Source of the DNA: Streptomyces sabulosicollis | GTDB lineage: Bacteria; Actinomycetota; Actinomycetes; Streptomycetales; Streptomycetaceae | NCBI RefSeq assembly: GCF_016103465.1 | Contig: NZ_JAEEAP010000007.1 | Location: forward strand, 1-61,323 | Direction: 5' to 3' | Length of the DNA: 61,323 nucleotides | Shown here: positions 17,161 to 23,872 of the stretch, in pieces | Layout of the letters: each line of letters begins with the position of its first letter | How positions within the stretch are numbered: position 1 is the stretch's first letter | The notes under the pieces: generated by a model | Database searches by the model: none | Told to the model about the DNA's origin: nothing | What the model saw: only the letters and a program-made list of their open reading frames with translations | Made by a program: the position numbers and the translations under genes

Positions 17161-17255
17161 CGTGTCTACCTGCTCTCTCCAGGTGGGCCATGCCCCCGGG
17201 CCGGTCGCACGGCCGCGGGGGTCCCGATTCTGCCACGTAGCATGGTGTAGCACGC

Positions 17256-17294
17256 TTGGCATGCCCTATCTCGCCTGATCAGGTGTGGCATGCC
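17256..17294. promoter_or_regulatory. Operator candidate in a divergent regulatory region
   Basis: TGGCATGCC occurs twice (17257-17265, 17286-17294) on either side of the perfect palindrome CCTGATCAGG (17274-17283). It lies just upstream of the -10-like TAGCTT of the small GntR gene, so autoregulation is plausible. Confidence 0.45.
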
Positions 17295-17306
17295 TAGCTT
17301 GGCGAT

Positions 17307-17549
17307 GTGATCGACTTTGCGCCTGATGTGCCGCGGTGGCGGCAGGTGGCCGACGTGCTGCGGAAGCGCATCGCCGACGGCACCTACCCGCCGCGGACTC
17401 GTGTTCCGTCCGTGCTCGCTCTCCAGCAGGAGTTCGGGATCGCGACGATGACGGGTCAGAAGGTGCACCGGGCGTTGCGTGAGGAGGGCCTGATCTACAC
17501 GGAGCCGGGGCTTGGGAGTTTCGTCTCACCGTCGGCCGGTGAGGGCTGA
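17307..17549 (+). CDS. Minimal GntR-type winged-helix protein
   Basis: Only 80 residues: a GntR DNA-binding domain (WRQVADVLRKRIADGTYPPRTRVPSVLALQQEFGIATMTGQKVHRALREEGLIYTEPGLGSFV) with no effector domain. Such short GntR proteins are common in Streptomyces mobile elements. The GTG at 17307 follows TAGCTT-N6 and lacks a ribosome site, so the message is probably leaderless. Confidence 0.8.
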   Translation: MIDFAPDVPRWRQVADVLRKRIADGTYPPRTRVPSVLALQQEFGIATMTGQKVHRALREEGLIYTEPGLGSFVSPSAGEG

Positions 17550-17578
17550 TTGTCCTACCCCGCCCCTAGGATCGGGGC

Positions 17579-17758
17579 ATGTCCGACGCTGCCCGCCCTG
17601 CCGCCGCCTTGTCTGCTGATGAGGTGAACGAGGCGATCCGTCGTCTGCTGGTGCGGGCTGGTGGTCGCCTGTCGCTGCCGGAGGATCGGGCAGAGTATGC
17701 GCGGCTGGTGGCGGCGTGGGCGGCGGCCCAGCGCCGGGATGTCACTGCTGCGGCTTAG
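17579..17758 (+). CDS. Small acidic helical protein, unknown
   Basis: A 59-residue frame, too short for most gene finders, rich in Ala and Arg and predicted to be all helical (SADEVNEAIRRLLVRAGG.. EYARLVAAWAAAQRR). The ATG at 17579 lies six bases after TAGGAT, a leaderless arrangement shared with its neighbours. Function unknown. Confidence 0.55.
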   Translation: MSDAARPAAALSADEVNEAIRRLLVRAGGRLSLPEDRAEYARLVAAWAAAQRRDVTAAA

Positions 17759-17767
17759 GATCCGGCC

Positions 17768-17992
17768 GTGAGTGATATCGACAGACTCGTGCACCTGCAG
17801 AAAGCCTCCGACGCCGAGCACGCCAAGCTCCAGGGCCTGGATGGCGAGGAACGCCGGGCGCAGTGGGAGCTGTGGCGGACAGCGGCCGAAGCAGTGCAGG
17901 CGGCGATCACCGAGGCGGCCGAGGGGCAGAACCGGTACGAGCTGGAGTCGCGGGTGAAGAAGGCCGCCCGACACCCTGAGCCGGAGGGCTGA
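17768..17992 (+). CDS. Small helical protein, unknown
   Basis: A 74-residue, highly charged helical protein starting at the GTG at 17768. Its -10-like TAGGAT (17756-17761) overlaps the stop codon of the previous gene and is six bases from the start. I do not recognise the family. Confidence 0.6.
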   Translation: MSDIDRLVHLQKASDAEHAKLQGLDGEERRAQWELWRTAAEAVQAAITEAAEGQNRYELESRVKKAARHPEPEG

Positions 17993-18107
17993 CATGCCTC
18001 CGCCCCGCCGGTTCGGCGGGGCGGTCGCATCCGAGTAGCCGCGCAGCCCACGCAGTAAATCGGATAGATGAGACCAAGGGTACGCGGGGGCGCCGACAAG
18101 GCCGGGG

Positions 18108-18290
18108 CTAGAGCTGGCCCCGGTAGAGGATGTCCAGCTCGTCGTCGAGGGCTTCGAGATCCGGGGCGAGGCGGAGGAGCTGAACCTGCATTGCGGAGCG
18201 GAACCGCTTGAGGCCCTCGATGTACTCGCCGGTGTCGACATTGACCTTGACGCTCAGCTTCGGCTGTGGCCGTTCCTCGGGCTGCTCCAC
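18108..18290 (-). CDS. Small protein, unknown
   Basis: A 60-residue product (KLSVKVNVDTGEYIEGLKRFRSAMQVQLLRLAPDLEALDDELD) started by the GTG at 18290 after GGGGAGGG. A beta strand followed by two helices is suggested. Function unknown. It sits downstream of the DUF6233 gene on the same strand. Confidence 0.5.
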   Translation of the reverse strand: MEQPEERPQPKLSVKVNVDTGEYIEGLKRFRSAMQVQLLRLAPDLEALDDELDILYRGQL

Positions 18291-18363
18291 GTACCCTCCC
18301 CTACGTGAGTGGCCTCCGCCGACGGGGGATGCGGCGGGGGCCAGGACCAGTGTGGCACGGAGG

Positions 18364-18834
18364 TCAGCGGCGAAGTGCCCGATCCGGTCGGCACACGTCG
18401 CACACGGCGATGACCCCGCGCGCGAGGCGCTCCACGGCGTCCTCGGTTGTGATGCGCTCATACTCGCCCCGGGCCTGCCAGCAGTCGCGACGATGCAGAC
18501 GGCGGGACGGGTCCTCCTCTGTGTACTGGTGGAGCTTTTCCACCACCCACTGCCTGCCCGCAATCGCCCCGTCGACGGGCACGCCGCTGTAGTCCTCGCC
18601 GGGGATCGGGGTGATGCGATCACTGGGCACGCTGATCGGCGTCGGGGCCCCCGTGACCTTGGTGCGGCCGTCGCCGTGCTGGTAGCGCGCCGGGAGGATC
18701 GCCTCGCATTCGGCCCACCAGCGTCCGTCAGGGGTGCGGGTCCACTGGGTGAGGATGACGTCCAGCTCCTGGCTGTCCGGCAGCTCGGCGCGGGCCCATG
18801 GCCCGGCCTTCGACCGCCACTCCTCCGCATCCAC
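18364..18834 (-). CDS. DUF6233 family protein
   Basis: A 156-residue protein matching the conserved C-terminal block of DUF6233 proteins, which are abundant in Streptomyces plasmids and prophages: TPISVPSDRITPIPGEDY, REWVVEKL-like QWVVEKLHQYTEE, LHRRDCWQA and CDVCRPDRAL. His-Cys and CxxC pairs suggest a zinc site. The usual N-terminal helical part is missing, so it is a short form. The role is unknown. Confidence 0.7.
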   Translation of the reverse strand: MDAEEWRSKAGPWARAELPDSQELDVILTQWTRTPDGRWWAECEAILPARYQHGDGRTKVTGAPTPISVPSDRITPIPGEDYSGVPVDGAIAGRQWVVEKLHQYTEEDPSRRLHRRDCWQARGEYERITTEDAVERLARGVIAVCDVCRPDRALRR

Positions 18835-18910
18835 CGTTCGATTCTAGTTCGAATACCCGGATGGGTGGCGACCAGGGGCAAGCCGCGCCACGGCGGCCTA
18901 CCGTCAAGCC

Positions 18911-19699
18911 ATGCGGGCCATCTGGAGTGGAACCATCAGCTTCGGAATGGTGGCCCTGCCCTGTCAGCTCTACACAGCCACGGAAGAGCACGGCCCCGGG
19001 CTCCACACCGTGCATGCCGCCTGCGGCGGACGCATCCGCCACCGGCGCGTCTGCGAACTCGAGAACATCGAAGTCCAACAGGTCGATATCGCCCGCGCCT
19101 GGGAAGCCCCCGACGGGCGCCAGGTGATCCTGAGAGACGCCGACCTCGAAGCGCTACCGCTACCCACCAAGCACGTCATCGAAGTCTTGGGCTTCATCAG
19201 CGCCGAGGAGGTTGACCCCATCCTCTACTCCCGGCCCTACTGGATCGGGGCCTCCGGTGCTGGCGCCCAGCGACCATACGCGCTCCTCGTGGAAGCTCTC
19301 GCCCGCAGCGGCAGGCTCGCCATCTGCAAGGTCGCCATCCGCAGCCGCGAGCGCCTCGCAGCGCTCCGACCGCGGCATGGGATGCTGCTCCTACAGACGC
19401 TGCTGTGGCCCGAAGAAGTACGCGACCCCGGCGACCTCTCCTCGTCGTCGCCGTTGACCGACCGCGAGCTCGCCATGGCCGAGGTGCTCATGGATGCGCT
19501 CGCTGGGGTGGACATCGACCAGCTTCACGACGAGTACACGGCGGCGTTGAACAGCCTGGTGGATGCCAAGGCCAGCGGGGGCGAACTCGCGGTGCGACCC
19601 GAGCCGGCGCCCGCCGTCGACCTCATGGCCGCGCTCGAAGAATCCGTGCGGGCTGCGAAGCGGGCCCGCGGTGAAGGCGAGCAAGACGACCAGCCCTAA
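18911..19699 (+). CDS. ku: Ku DNA-end-binding protein (prokaryotic NHEJ)
   Basis: A 262-residue Ku core homologue. The N-terminus reads RAIWSGTISFGMVALPCQLY, as in bacterial Ku. Further signatures are YSRPYWIGASG (106-116) and RSRERLAALRPRHGMLLLQTLLWPEEVR. The end (VDLMAALEESVRAAKR) is the usual C-terminal helix, without the Lys-rich extension of many chromosomal Ku proteins. Homodimeric Ku rings load on double-strand ends and recruit the ligase LigD; no LigD gene is in the window. The ATG follows TACCGT-N6 with no ribosome site, so translation is likely leaderless. It lies in the integrase arm of the phage element. Confidence 0.93.
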   Translation: MRAIWSGTISFGMVALPCQLYTATEEHGPGLHTVHAACGGRIRHRRVCELENIEVQQVDIARAWEAPDGRQVILRDADLEALPLPTKHVIEVLGFISAEEVDPILYSRPYWIGASGAGAQRPYALLVEALARSGRLAICKVAIRSRERLAALRPRHGMLLLQTLLWPEEVRDPGDLSSSSPLTDRELAMAEVLMDALAGVDIDQLHDEYTAALNSLVDAKASGGELAVRPEPAPAVDLMAALEESVRAAKRARGEGEQDDQP

Positions 19700-19771
19700 C
19701 AGCGGGCGAGCGGCAGAACGTCCCGTCCTGTTCGCAGCGCTAGGAACGGAGCGAGTTGCCCGAGTTCCCCA

Positions 19772-20080
19772 CTATGACGTCCACTCGTCAGCCGCGGCGT
19801 GCGCCGTGTGAACGATCCCCTTTAGTTGATCGCGCTGCTCGCTAGTGATGACCTCATGGTTGCAGGCGCCATCGAGTATGCGTCCGAACATGTCAGCAGC
19901 GGCGTGTAGCGAGGACGCCGTGTCGGGATTGGTCAGGGTCTGCCCGTAGTGCATGAACTGTGCCTGCCACATCACGAAGATTTCCTGAAGCTTGTCGAGT
20001 TGCGGCTGCCCTTGCTCGGCTGCACCGGTCGGTCGCTTGCCGAACAGGTGGATCACGTTGTCGAGATCGTCGTCGCTCAT
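19772..20080 (-). CDS. Small helical protein, unknown
   Basis: A 102-residue acidic, helical protein starting at the ATG at 20080 (DDDLDNVIHLFGKRP..LDKLQEIFVMWQAQFMHYGQTL). I do not recognise the family. The 230 bases upstream (to the recombinase cluster) hold GC-rich hairpins and the dif-like palindrome but no gene. Confidence 0.6.
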   Translation of the reverse strand: MSDDDLDNVIHLFGKRPTGAAEQGQPQLDKLQEIFVMWQAQFMHYGQTLTNPDTASSLHAAADMFGRILDGACNHEVITSEQRDQLKGIVHTAHAAADEWTS

Positions 20081-20292
20081 AGTGCCGCAGTGTGTATCCC
20101 GCGATGAGGACGCGCCAGGTATGCGGCTGTCGGCCCTCCCGTGGGGAGGCTGGGAGGGACGAACGCGCCCCGCCCCGCGAGGGGCAGGGCGCAAGAGGGG
20201 GCACCGCCTGGGGGGCAAGCGCCCGCGCCCCCACAGGATGAACCCGGACCGGCCGAACGGGGAAGGGGTCAGACCGCGATCGTCCGGCCGAG

Positions 20293-20321
20293 CTAGCGCA
20301 TAACGTTCCCTTATGTGCTGG
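20293..20321. other. dif-like tyrosine-recombinase site candidate
   Basis: Two 11-base arms, CTAGCGCATAA and the complement of TTATGTGCTGG, match at 9 of 11 positions and flank a 7-base centre CGTTCCC. The CATAA...TTATG core and dimensions match XerCD dif-type crossover sites. The right arm overlaps the stop codon of the small gene that follows the recombinase gene. It could be the attachment core or a resolution site. Confidence 0.5.
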
Positions 20322-20541
20322 CGCCATCCGCTCGCGGCACCGGCTCCGTGCGGATGTACTGATAGACCCAGGGGCCGCCGTCGGGGCCAGTGTTCACACG
20401 AGGGGAATAGATCGCCTGCAGTTCGCTCTCTGGCGGGAGTTGTACCACTACCCTGTCCGGCGGTTCCATCGGATCGCCGGTCACAGGCAAGGTCTTCCCG
20501 TCAAGCGGTCCTCCGGCAAGCGTGACGTCGTAGGTCGGCAT
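20311..20541 (-). CDS. Small protein downstream of the recombinase
   Basis: A 76-residue protein started by the ATG at 20541: a beta-rich fold with TYDVTLAGGPLDGKTLPV and a terminal WVYQYIRTEPVP, a small module seen repeatedly in actinomycete genomes and phages. It lies 26 bp after the recombinase gene in the same orientation. Its role is unknown. Confidence 0.6.
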   Translation of the reverse strand: MPTYDVTLAGGPLDGKTLPVTGDPMEPPDRVVVQLPPESELQAIYSPRVNTGPDGGPWVYQYIRTEPVPRADGAST

Positions 20542-20567
20542 CCGTTCCACGGTGTGGTTCCCCTCAG

Positions 20568-21587
20568 CTAGAGACCGATGTCCTCGGATGCGGCGTCGGT
20601 CCACTTGTCTGCTTCCCGAATGTAGCCCCAGAAGGCGGGGCTGTTGTCTGCGTGGCCGGACTGGGCACGGATCTTCTCTTCCCGCTTCCCCGCTCGCCGT
20701 GAGGTGGTGATGAACCCTGCTCGCATGCTGTGCCCGGTCAGGCGCACGGCGATCCCGGCGCGTTCGGCGTTGCGGGCGATGATCTCGCGGACGGCTTCGG
20801 GTGAGAGGGCGTGGTCGCCGAGGCGGCCGTGGACGGTGATGGGCAGGAAGGCGGGCCCGGTGGTGATGGCTGCGGCGGAGCGCCAGGTGAGCCATGCACG
20901 GACGGGGCAGGTGTCGGGGTTCTTGCCGTAGCCGACGACGACGTCTCGGGGCGGTCGGCCTTTGACGGCGGGGACGTGGACTTCGAGTCCTTGGCTGACG
21001 TGGACGATGGCGTCGGCGCGGAGGGCGGCGACTTCGGCGGAGCGGCCTGCGATCCCGAAGGCCATAAGCCAGAGGGCCCGGTCGCGGAGTCCGGCGAGTC
21101 CGTCGGCGATGGCGGCGTTCATCTGGCGGAGTTGTTCGGGGGTGGCGGCTGCGGCCTTGCCTCGGCCGCGCGCCATGCGGTCGGGGTCGTTCTTGAGCGG
21201 CTTGAGCGCCTGCCGCGCGGCGACGGTGGCGGCCTTGGGGACCTCGACGCCGTGCTCGTTCCTCGCCGTGACGGTGACGCCGGTGATGCGGCGGTCGATG
21301 CTGTTCGGGGCCGCGAGCTTGATGGTGTCGAGCCAGACGACGAACCCGACCAAGGTGCCCTTGGTGACGGCGGTCGACTTGAGTCGGTGCCCGGTCCGCT
21401 CCCCCAACCAGTCGTGGAACTCCTCCCAGAGCGCCCAGTCGTTGGCGTAGCCGCGTTTCGTGTTGTGGGGGCGGATGGCGTCGAGGTGCTTCTCGGCTGC
21501 CTCTTCCATGGCGGCGAGGACGGCGAGCGTCGCAGCGTCGTAGACGGCCGGGGTGGCGTCCGGCTGGCGCGGGACGAGGTCCGTCAT
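20568..21587 (-). CDS. int: Tyrosine recombinase (integrase)
   Basis: A 339-residue tyrosine recombinase. Residues 15-110 form a SAM-like core-binding domain (RPHNTKRGYANDWALWEEFHDWL), and the catalytic domain follows with Arg182 (GRSAEVAALR), Lys209, His286-x-x-Arg289 (GHSMR), His312 (SGHADNS) and nucleophile Tyr322 (FWGYIR). All catalytic residues are present. It would carry out element integration, excision or dimer resolution. Its ATG overlaps the stop of the HIT gene (ATGA), so the two are translationally coupled. The dif-like palindrome 247 bp downstream is a candidate substrate. Confidence 0.93.
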   Translation of the reverse strand: MTDLVPRQPDATPAVYDAATLAVLAAMEEAAEKHLDAIRPHNTKRGYANDWALWEEFHDWLGERTGHRLKSTAVTKGTLVGFVVWLDTIKLAAPNSIDRRITGVTVTARNEHGVEVPKAATVAARQALKPLKNDPDRMARGRGKAAAATPEQLRQMNAAIADGLAGLRDRALWLMAFGIAGRSAEVAALRADAIVHVSQGLEVHVPAVKGRPPRDVVVGYGKNPDTCPVRAWLTWRSAAAITTGPAFLPITVHGRLGDHALSPEAVREIIARNAERAGIAVRLTGHSMRAGFITTSRRAGKREEKIRAQSGHADNSPAFWGYIREADKWTDAASEDIGL

Positions 21588-22102
21588 GCGGTGACGGACT
21601 CCCACGGACCATGGTCGTAGGCGTAACCGCCGTCTGTGTGTCCGGCCTTGGCAACGCAACGGCGAGACATCTTGTACGGGCCATCCCACTGGTCATGGAG
21701 GAAGCCGCAGGTCTCTCCTGCTGCCTTGCTCTGCCCAGTCCAGGGCAGCGCGAGGCCGTCGCCCTCTCGCCTTGGCACGATGTGCACGTGGAGGTGGAAG
21801 ACGGTCTGTGTCGCCACCTTGCCGCGCGAGGTGATGACGTTGCACCACTGAGTGGCGGCGAGCTGTGCGGCGCGCTTCATCACGGCAGCGCTGACGTAGG
21901 GGTCCTGCCCGAAGTCGGCGACGTGGACCTTCGGGATGACGAGCAGGTGTCCCTCGGTGACGGGGTTCAGCGGGACGATGGCGATCGCGTCATCCCACTC
22001 GTGGAAGATTTCAGCGGGTGAGCGTCCGGCGACGATGTCGCAGAAGGCGCACGGCTTGAGCGCGGGGGTCGGAAGCGGCTGTCCGAACTGGGTTTCAGGC
22101 AT
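21584..22102 (-). CDS. HIT-family nucleotide hydrolase/transferase
   Basis: A 172-residue histidine-triad protein with the catalytic HLHVHIVP (His103, 105, 107), the N-terminal CAFCDIVAG zinc-type pair and EGHLLVIPKVHVADF. HIT proteins hydrolyse AMP-linked or dinucleoside substrates. The start is the ATG at 22102, five bases after a near-consensus TACAAT (22108-22113), so the mRNA is probably leaderless. Co-transcription with a recombinase is unusual. Confidence 0.9.
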   Translation of the reverse strand: MPETQFGQPLPTPALKPCAFCDIVAGRSPAEIFHEWDDAIAIVPLNPVTEGHLLVIPKVHVADFGQDPYVSAAVMKRAAQLAATQWCNVITSRGKVATQTVFHLHVHIVPRREGDGLALPWTGQSKAAGETCGFLHDQWDGPYKMSRRCVAKAGHTDGGYAYDHGPWESVTA

Positions 22103-22107
22103 GGCCA

Positions 22108-22113
22108 ATTGTA
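22108..22113 (-). promoter_or_regulatory. -10 element for the HIT-integrase operon
   Basis: TACAAT on the minus strand is separated from the HIT ATG by five bases, so transcription should begin at or beside the start codon. Confidence 0.6.
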
Positions 22114-22215
22114 CCGTTTTTCGCCCGCGATATGGCATGTTATCGAGGGTCGTTGAGCTCCAACTGACGCCTGCTGCGGGATGCGTCCCGGTGAGACAAG
22201 GCCGCTCCACGCCCT

Positions 22216-22255
22216 TTCATGTCCATCACTGGACATGTACAGTGATGGACATGAA
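22216..22255. promoter_or_regulatory. 40-bp operator-like palindrome over a start codon
   Basis: Perfect 16-base arms (TTCATGTCCATCACTG and its complement) are separated by eight bases that themselves contain ACATGT. The right arm covers the start codon of the HTH gene and a TACAGT -10-like element (22238-22243). A repressor bound here would block both RNA polymerase and ribosome access. Confidence 0.75.
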
Positions 22256-22517
22256 CGAGAACAGGGTCAGCTCCCTCACCGACGAAGCGACGGAGCTTGT
22301 GGAGCAGCGGGCGCGGATCGTCGGCAGACTGAAGGACATCGCCGCCGAGATGTGGCGAGCCGGACTTCAGAACGTCCGGGACCTCGGTCGCCGGACCGGC
22401 CTCTCCCGCACGACCCTGTACGCCGCACTGCGTGAACGCGGCATCGAGCCCACCGAGAGAAACAAAGAACAGGAGAGGCAGCAGACACATGATCGACCAC
22501 TACAGGCAGAGCGTTGA
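22251..22517 (+). CDS. Small helix-turn-helix protein
   Basis: An 88-residue protein with a helix-turn-helix near residues 47-70 (NVRDLGRRTGLSRTTLYAALRERGIEP) after a helical lead. The start is ATG 22251, seven bases after TACAGT (or ATG 22245 in frame), consistent with a leaderless message inside the palindrome. It is the first gene of a rightward operon and a good candidate to bind the palindrome. The 3' end overlaps the next start. Confidence 0.72.
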   Translation: MNENRVSSLTDEATELVEQRARIVGRLKDIAAEMWRAGLQNVRDLGRRTGLSRTTLYAALRERGIEPTERNKEQERQQTHDRPLQAER

Positions 22518-22779
22518 CCGACTCTACGACGTACTCAGGGCCGCTCAGGCAGAGCGAGCCAAGCGTCCGAACCTGATCGCCGCACCTGATGGCGGCGTGG
22601 AGTGCGAATGGGCCCGCTTCGAGCGGAACGCCATGTGGGAGGAAGTCAACCGCCTCCGCGGCGAACGTGGACTCCCTCCTGCACTCCTGTCCAGCATCGT
22701 CACCGCCGAGCAGCAGTCGGTAGGCCACTCCGACTACACCAAGAAGTTCGCCCTCTACTGCGCCGAGCTGACCGTGTAA
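22489..22779 (+). CDS. Small protein, unknown
   Basis: A 96-residue charged, helical protein starting at the ATG at 22489 after AGGAGAGG and overlapping the previous gene by 29 bases. No family is recognised. It is the second gene of the operon. Confidence 0.7.
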   Translation: MIDHYRQSVDRLYDVLRAAQAERAKRPNLIAAPDGGVECEWARFERNAMWEEVNRLRGERGLPPALLSSIVTAEQQSVGHSDYTKKFALYCAELTV

Positions 22780-22783
22780 CCGA

Positions 22784-22822
22784 GTGGGTCCGCCGCACCA
22801 CCAACGCACAGGAGACACCATG
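22784..22822 (+). repeat. Start-associated leader, copy 1
   Basis: A 39-base block ending in the ATG at 22820 begins GTGGGTCCGCCGC and contains AGGAGA. It matches the block at 23226-23264 at 34 of 39 positions with start codons aligned. Confidence 0.85.
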
Positions 22823-23215
22823 ACGCTGGAAGAGTACGAGGAGCAGCAGCGCCGCCTGTCCGAGGACATCGAGGATGCGCGGCAGGCGCTGAACCTGGCA
22901 CGGTCTCGCTATGAGCGGCTCTGCGAGAAGTCCCGCAATCTGCGCATCGAGTGGCAGGAGCAGCAGAAGGCAGCCAAGGCCACGCCGCCGACGCCCGCCC
23001 ATACCGCATCCGGTCTCGCCACCAAGACCCCCGCCTACCCCTGCCGCATCAAGCCACAGCGCGGCCGTCGCACCCACGCCGCCACCTACGAGACAGGCTC
23101 CCTCTCCCTCACCACTGCCTGCGGGCAGACGAAGGACGAGGAAGCCGTCGACCACCTCGACGAGGACACACCCATCACCTGCCCGCCCTGCCAGCGCGCC
23201 GTCCGAGAGTGGTAG
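22820..23215 (+). CDS. Coiled-coil protein with C-terminal Cys motif
   Basis: A 131-residue protein: residues 1-50 form a probable coiled coil (LEEYEEQQRRLSEDIEDARQALNLARSRYERL), followed by a linker and a compact end with TACGQTK and TCPPCQRAVREW that may bind zinc. No family is recognised. It is third in the operon and preceded by start-associated leader copy 1. Confidence 0.7.
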   Translation: MTLEEYEEQQRRLSEDIEDARQALNLARSRYERLCEKSRNLRIEWQEQQKAAKATPPTPAHTASGLATKTPAYPCRIKPQRGRRTHAATYETGSLSLTTACGQTKDEEAVDHLDEDTPITCPPCQRAVREW

Positions 23216-23225
23216 GCCGCCGCGT

Positions 23226-23264
23226 GTGGGTCCGCCGCGCCACCAACACAGAGGAGAAACCGTG
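23226..23264 (+). repeat. Start-associated leader, copy 2
   Basis: The second copy of the 39-base leader ends in the GTG at 23262. Both copies include the ribosome site, so they are probably translation-initiation or regulatory units copied with genes. Confidence 0.85.
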
Positions 23265-23804
23265 AACCAACCGACCACAACCACCTTCGCGTGGTGCTTC
23301 AGCCACGGCCGACTGCACCACTTCACCGGCGAGCCCTGGTGCACAGCCACCTGGGCCGTCCTGTCCGGCAATGCCGAGGACGAGGCGCTGGCCGTCAAGG
23401 AGGAGCAGTACGGCGACGCCGAGTTCCTCCACCAACTGCCGGACAAGCAGCAGATCGCCCTCATCGACGCGCACCGCGATGTGGCTGAGTCCGCCGCCAG
23501 CATCGCCGACCTGGGCAAGGTGCTCGACGTTGAGGCTGGGCTCGCCGACATCCTGAACCGTGGCACCCACCGAGGAGTGAGGAAAACGACCGTGACCGCC
23601 AAGCCCCGCAAGCCGTGGCGCGTGATCCCGACCCAGAACGGGATCCAACTGGCCGAAGTCGAGCACACCAGCGAGGCAAAGGCATTCGAGCACGTTCGGA
23701 TGGCTCTCCGATCCGGTGCCGACACCGCGAAGGTCATGCAGTGGGAGGGCGGCCGGTGGTGGCACTTCGAGACCGTCACCGCCGACGAGATCCCCGACGT
23801 CTGA
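23262..23804 (+). CDS. Unknown protein, last gene of rightward operon
   Basis: A 180-residue protein started by the GTG at 23262 (GAGGAG upstream). The N-terminus has FAWCFSHGRLHHFTGEPWC, a Cys/His group that may bind metal, then a helical part. The C-terminal PWRVIPTQNGIQLAEVEHTSEAKAFEHVRMAL... resembles small phage modules of beta-beta-alpha type. Function unknown. A strong terminator follows. Confidence 0.7.
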   Translation: MNQPTTTTFAWCFSHGRLHHFTGEPWCTATWAVLSGNAEDEALAVKEEQYGDAEFLHQLPDKQQIALIDAHRDVAESAASIADLGKVLDVEAGLADILNRGTHRGVRKTTVTAKPRKPWRVIPTQNGIQLAEVEHTSEAKAFEHVRMALRSGADTAKVMQWEGGRWWHFETVTADEIPDV

Positions 23805-23821
23805 CCCCCGCCGCACCAGTA

Positions 23822-23854
23822 CCGCCCCCGCCTGAGGAAAGCAGGCGGGGGCGG
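23822..23854. terminator. Strong terminator between convergent genes
   Basis: A perfect 13-bp stem (CCGCCCCCGCCTG) with a seven-base loop ends the rightward operon and also faces the convergent nuclease gene. Confidence 0.85.
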
Positions 23855-23872
23855 CCATGTCAGGGTAGCGGG

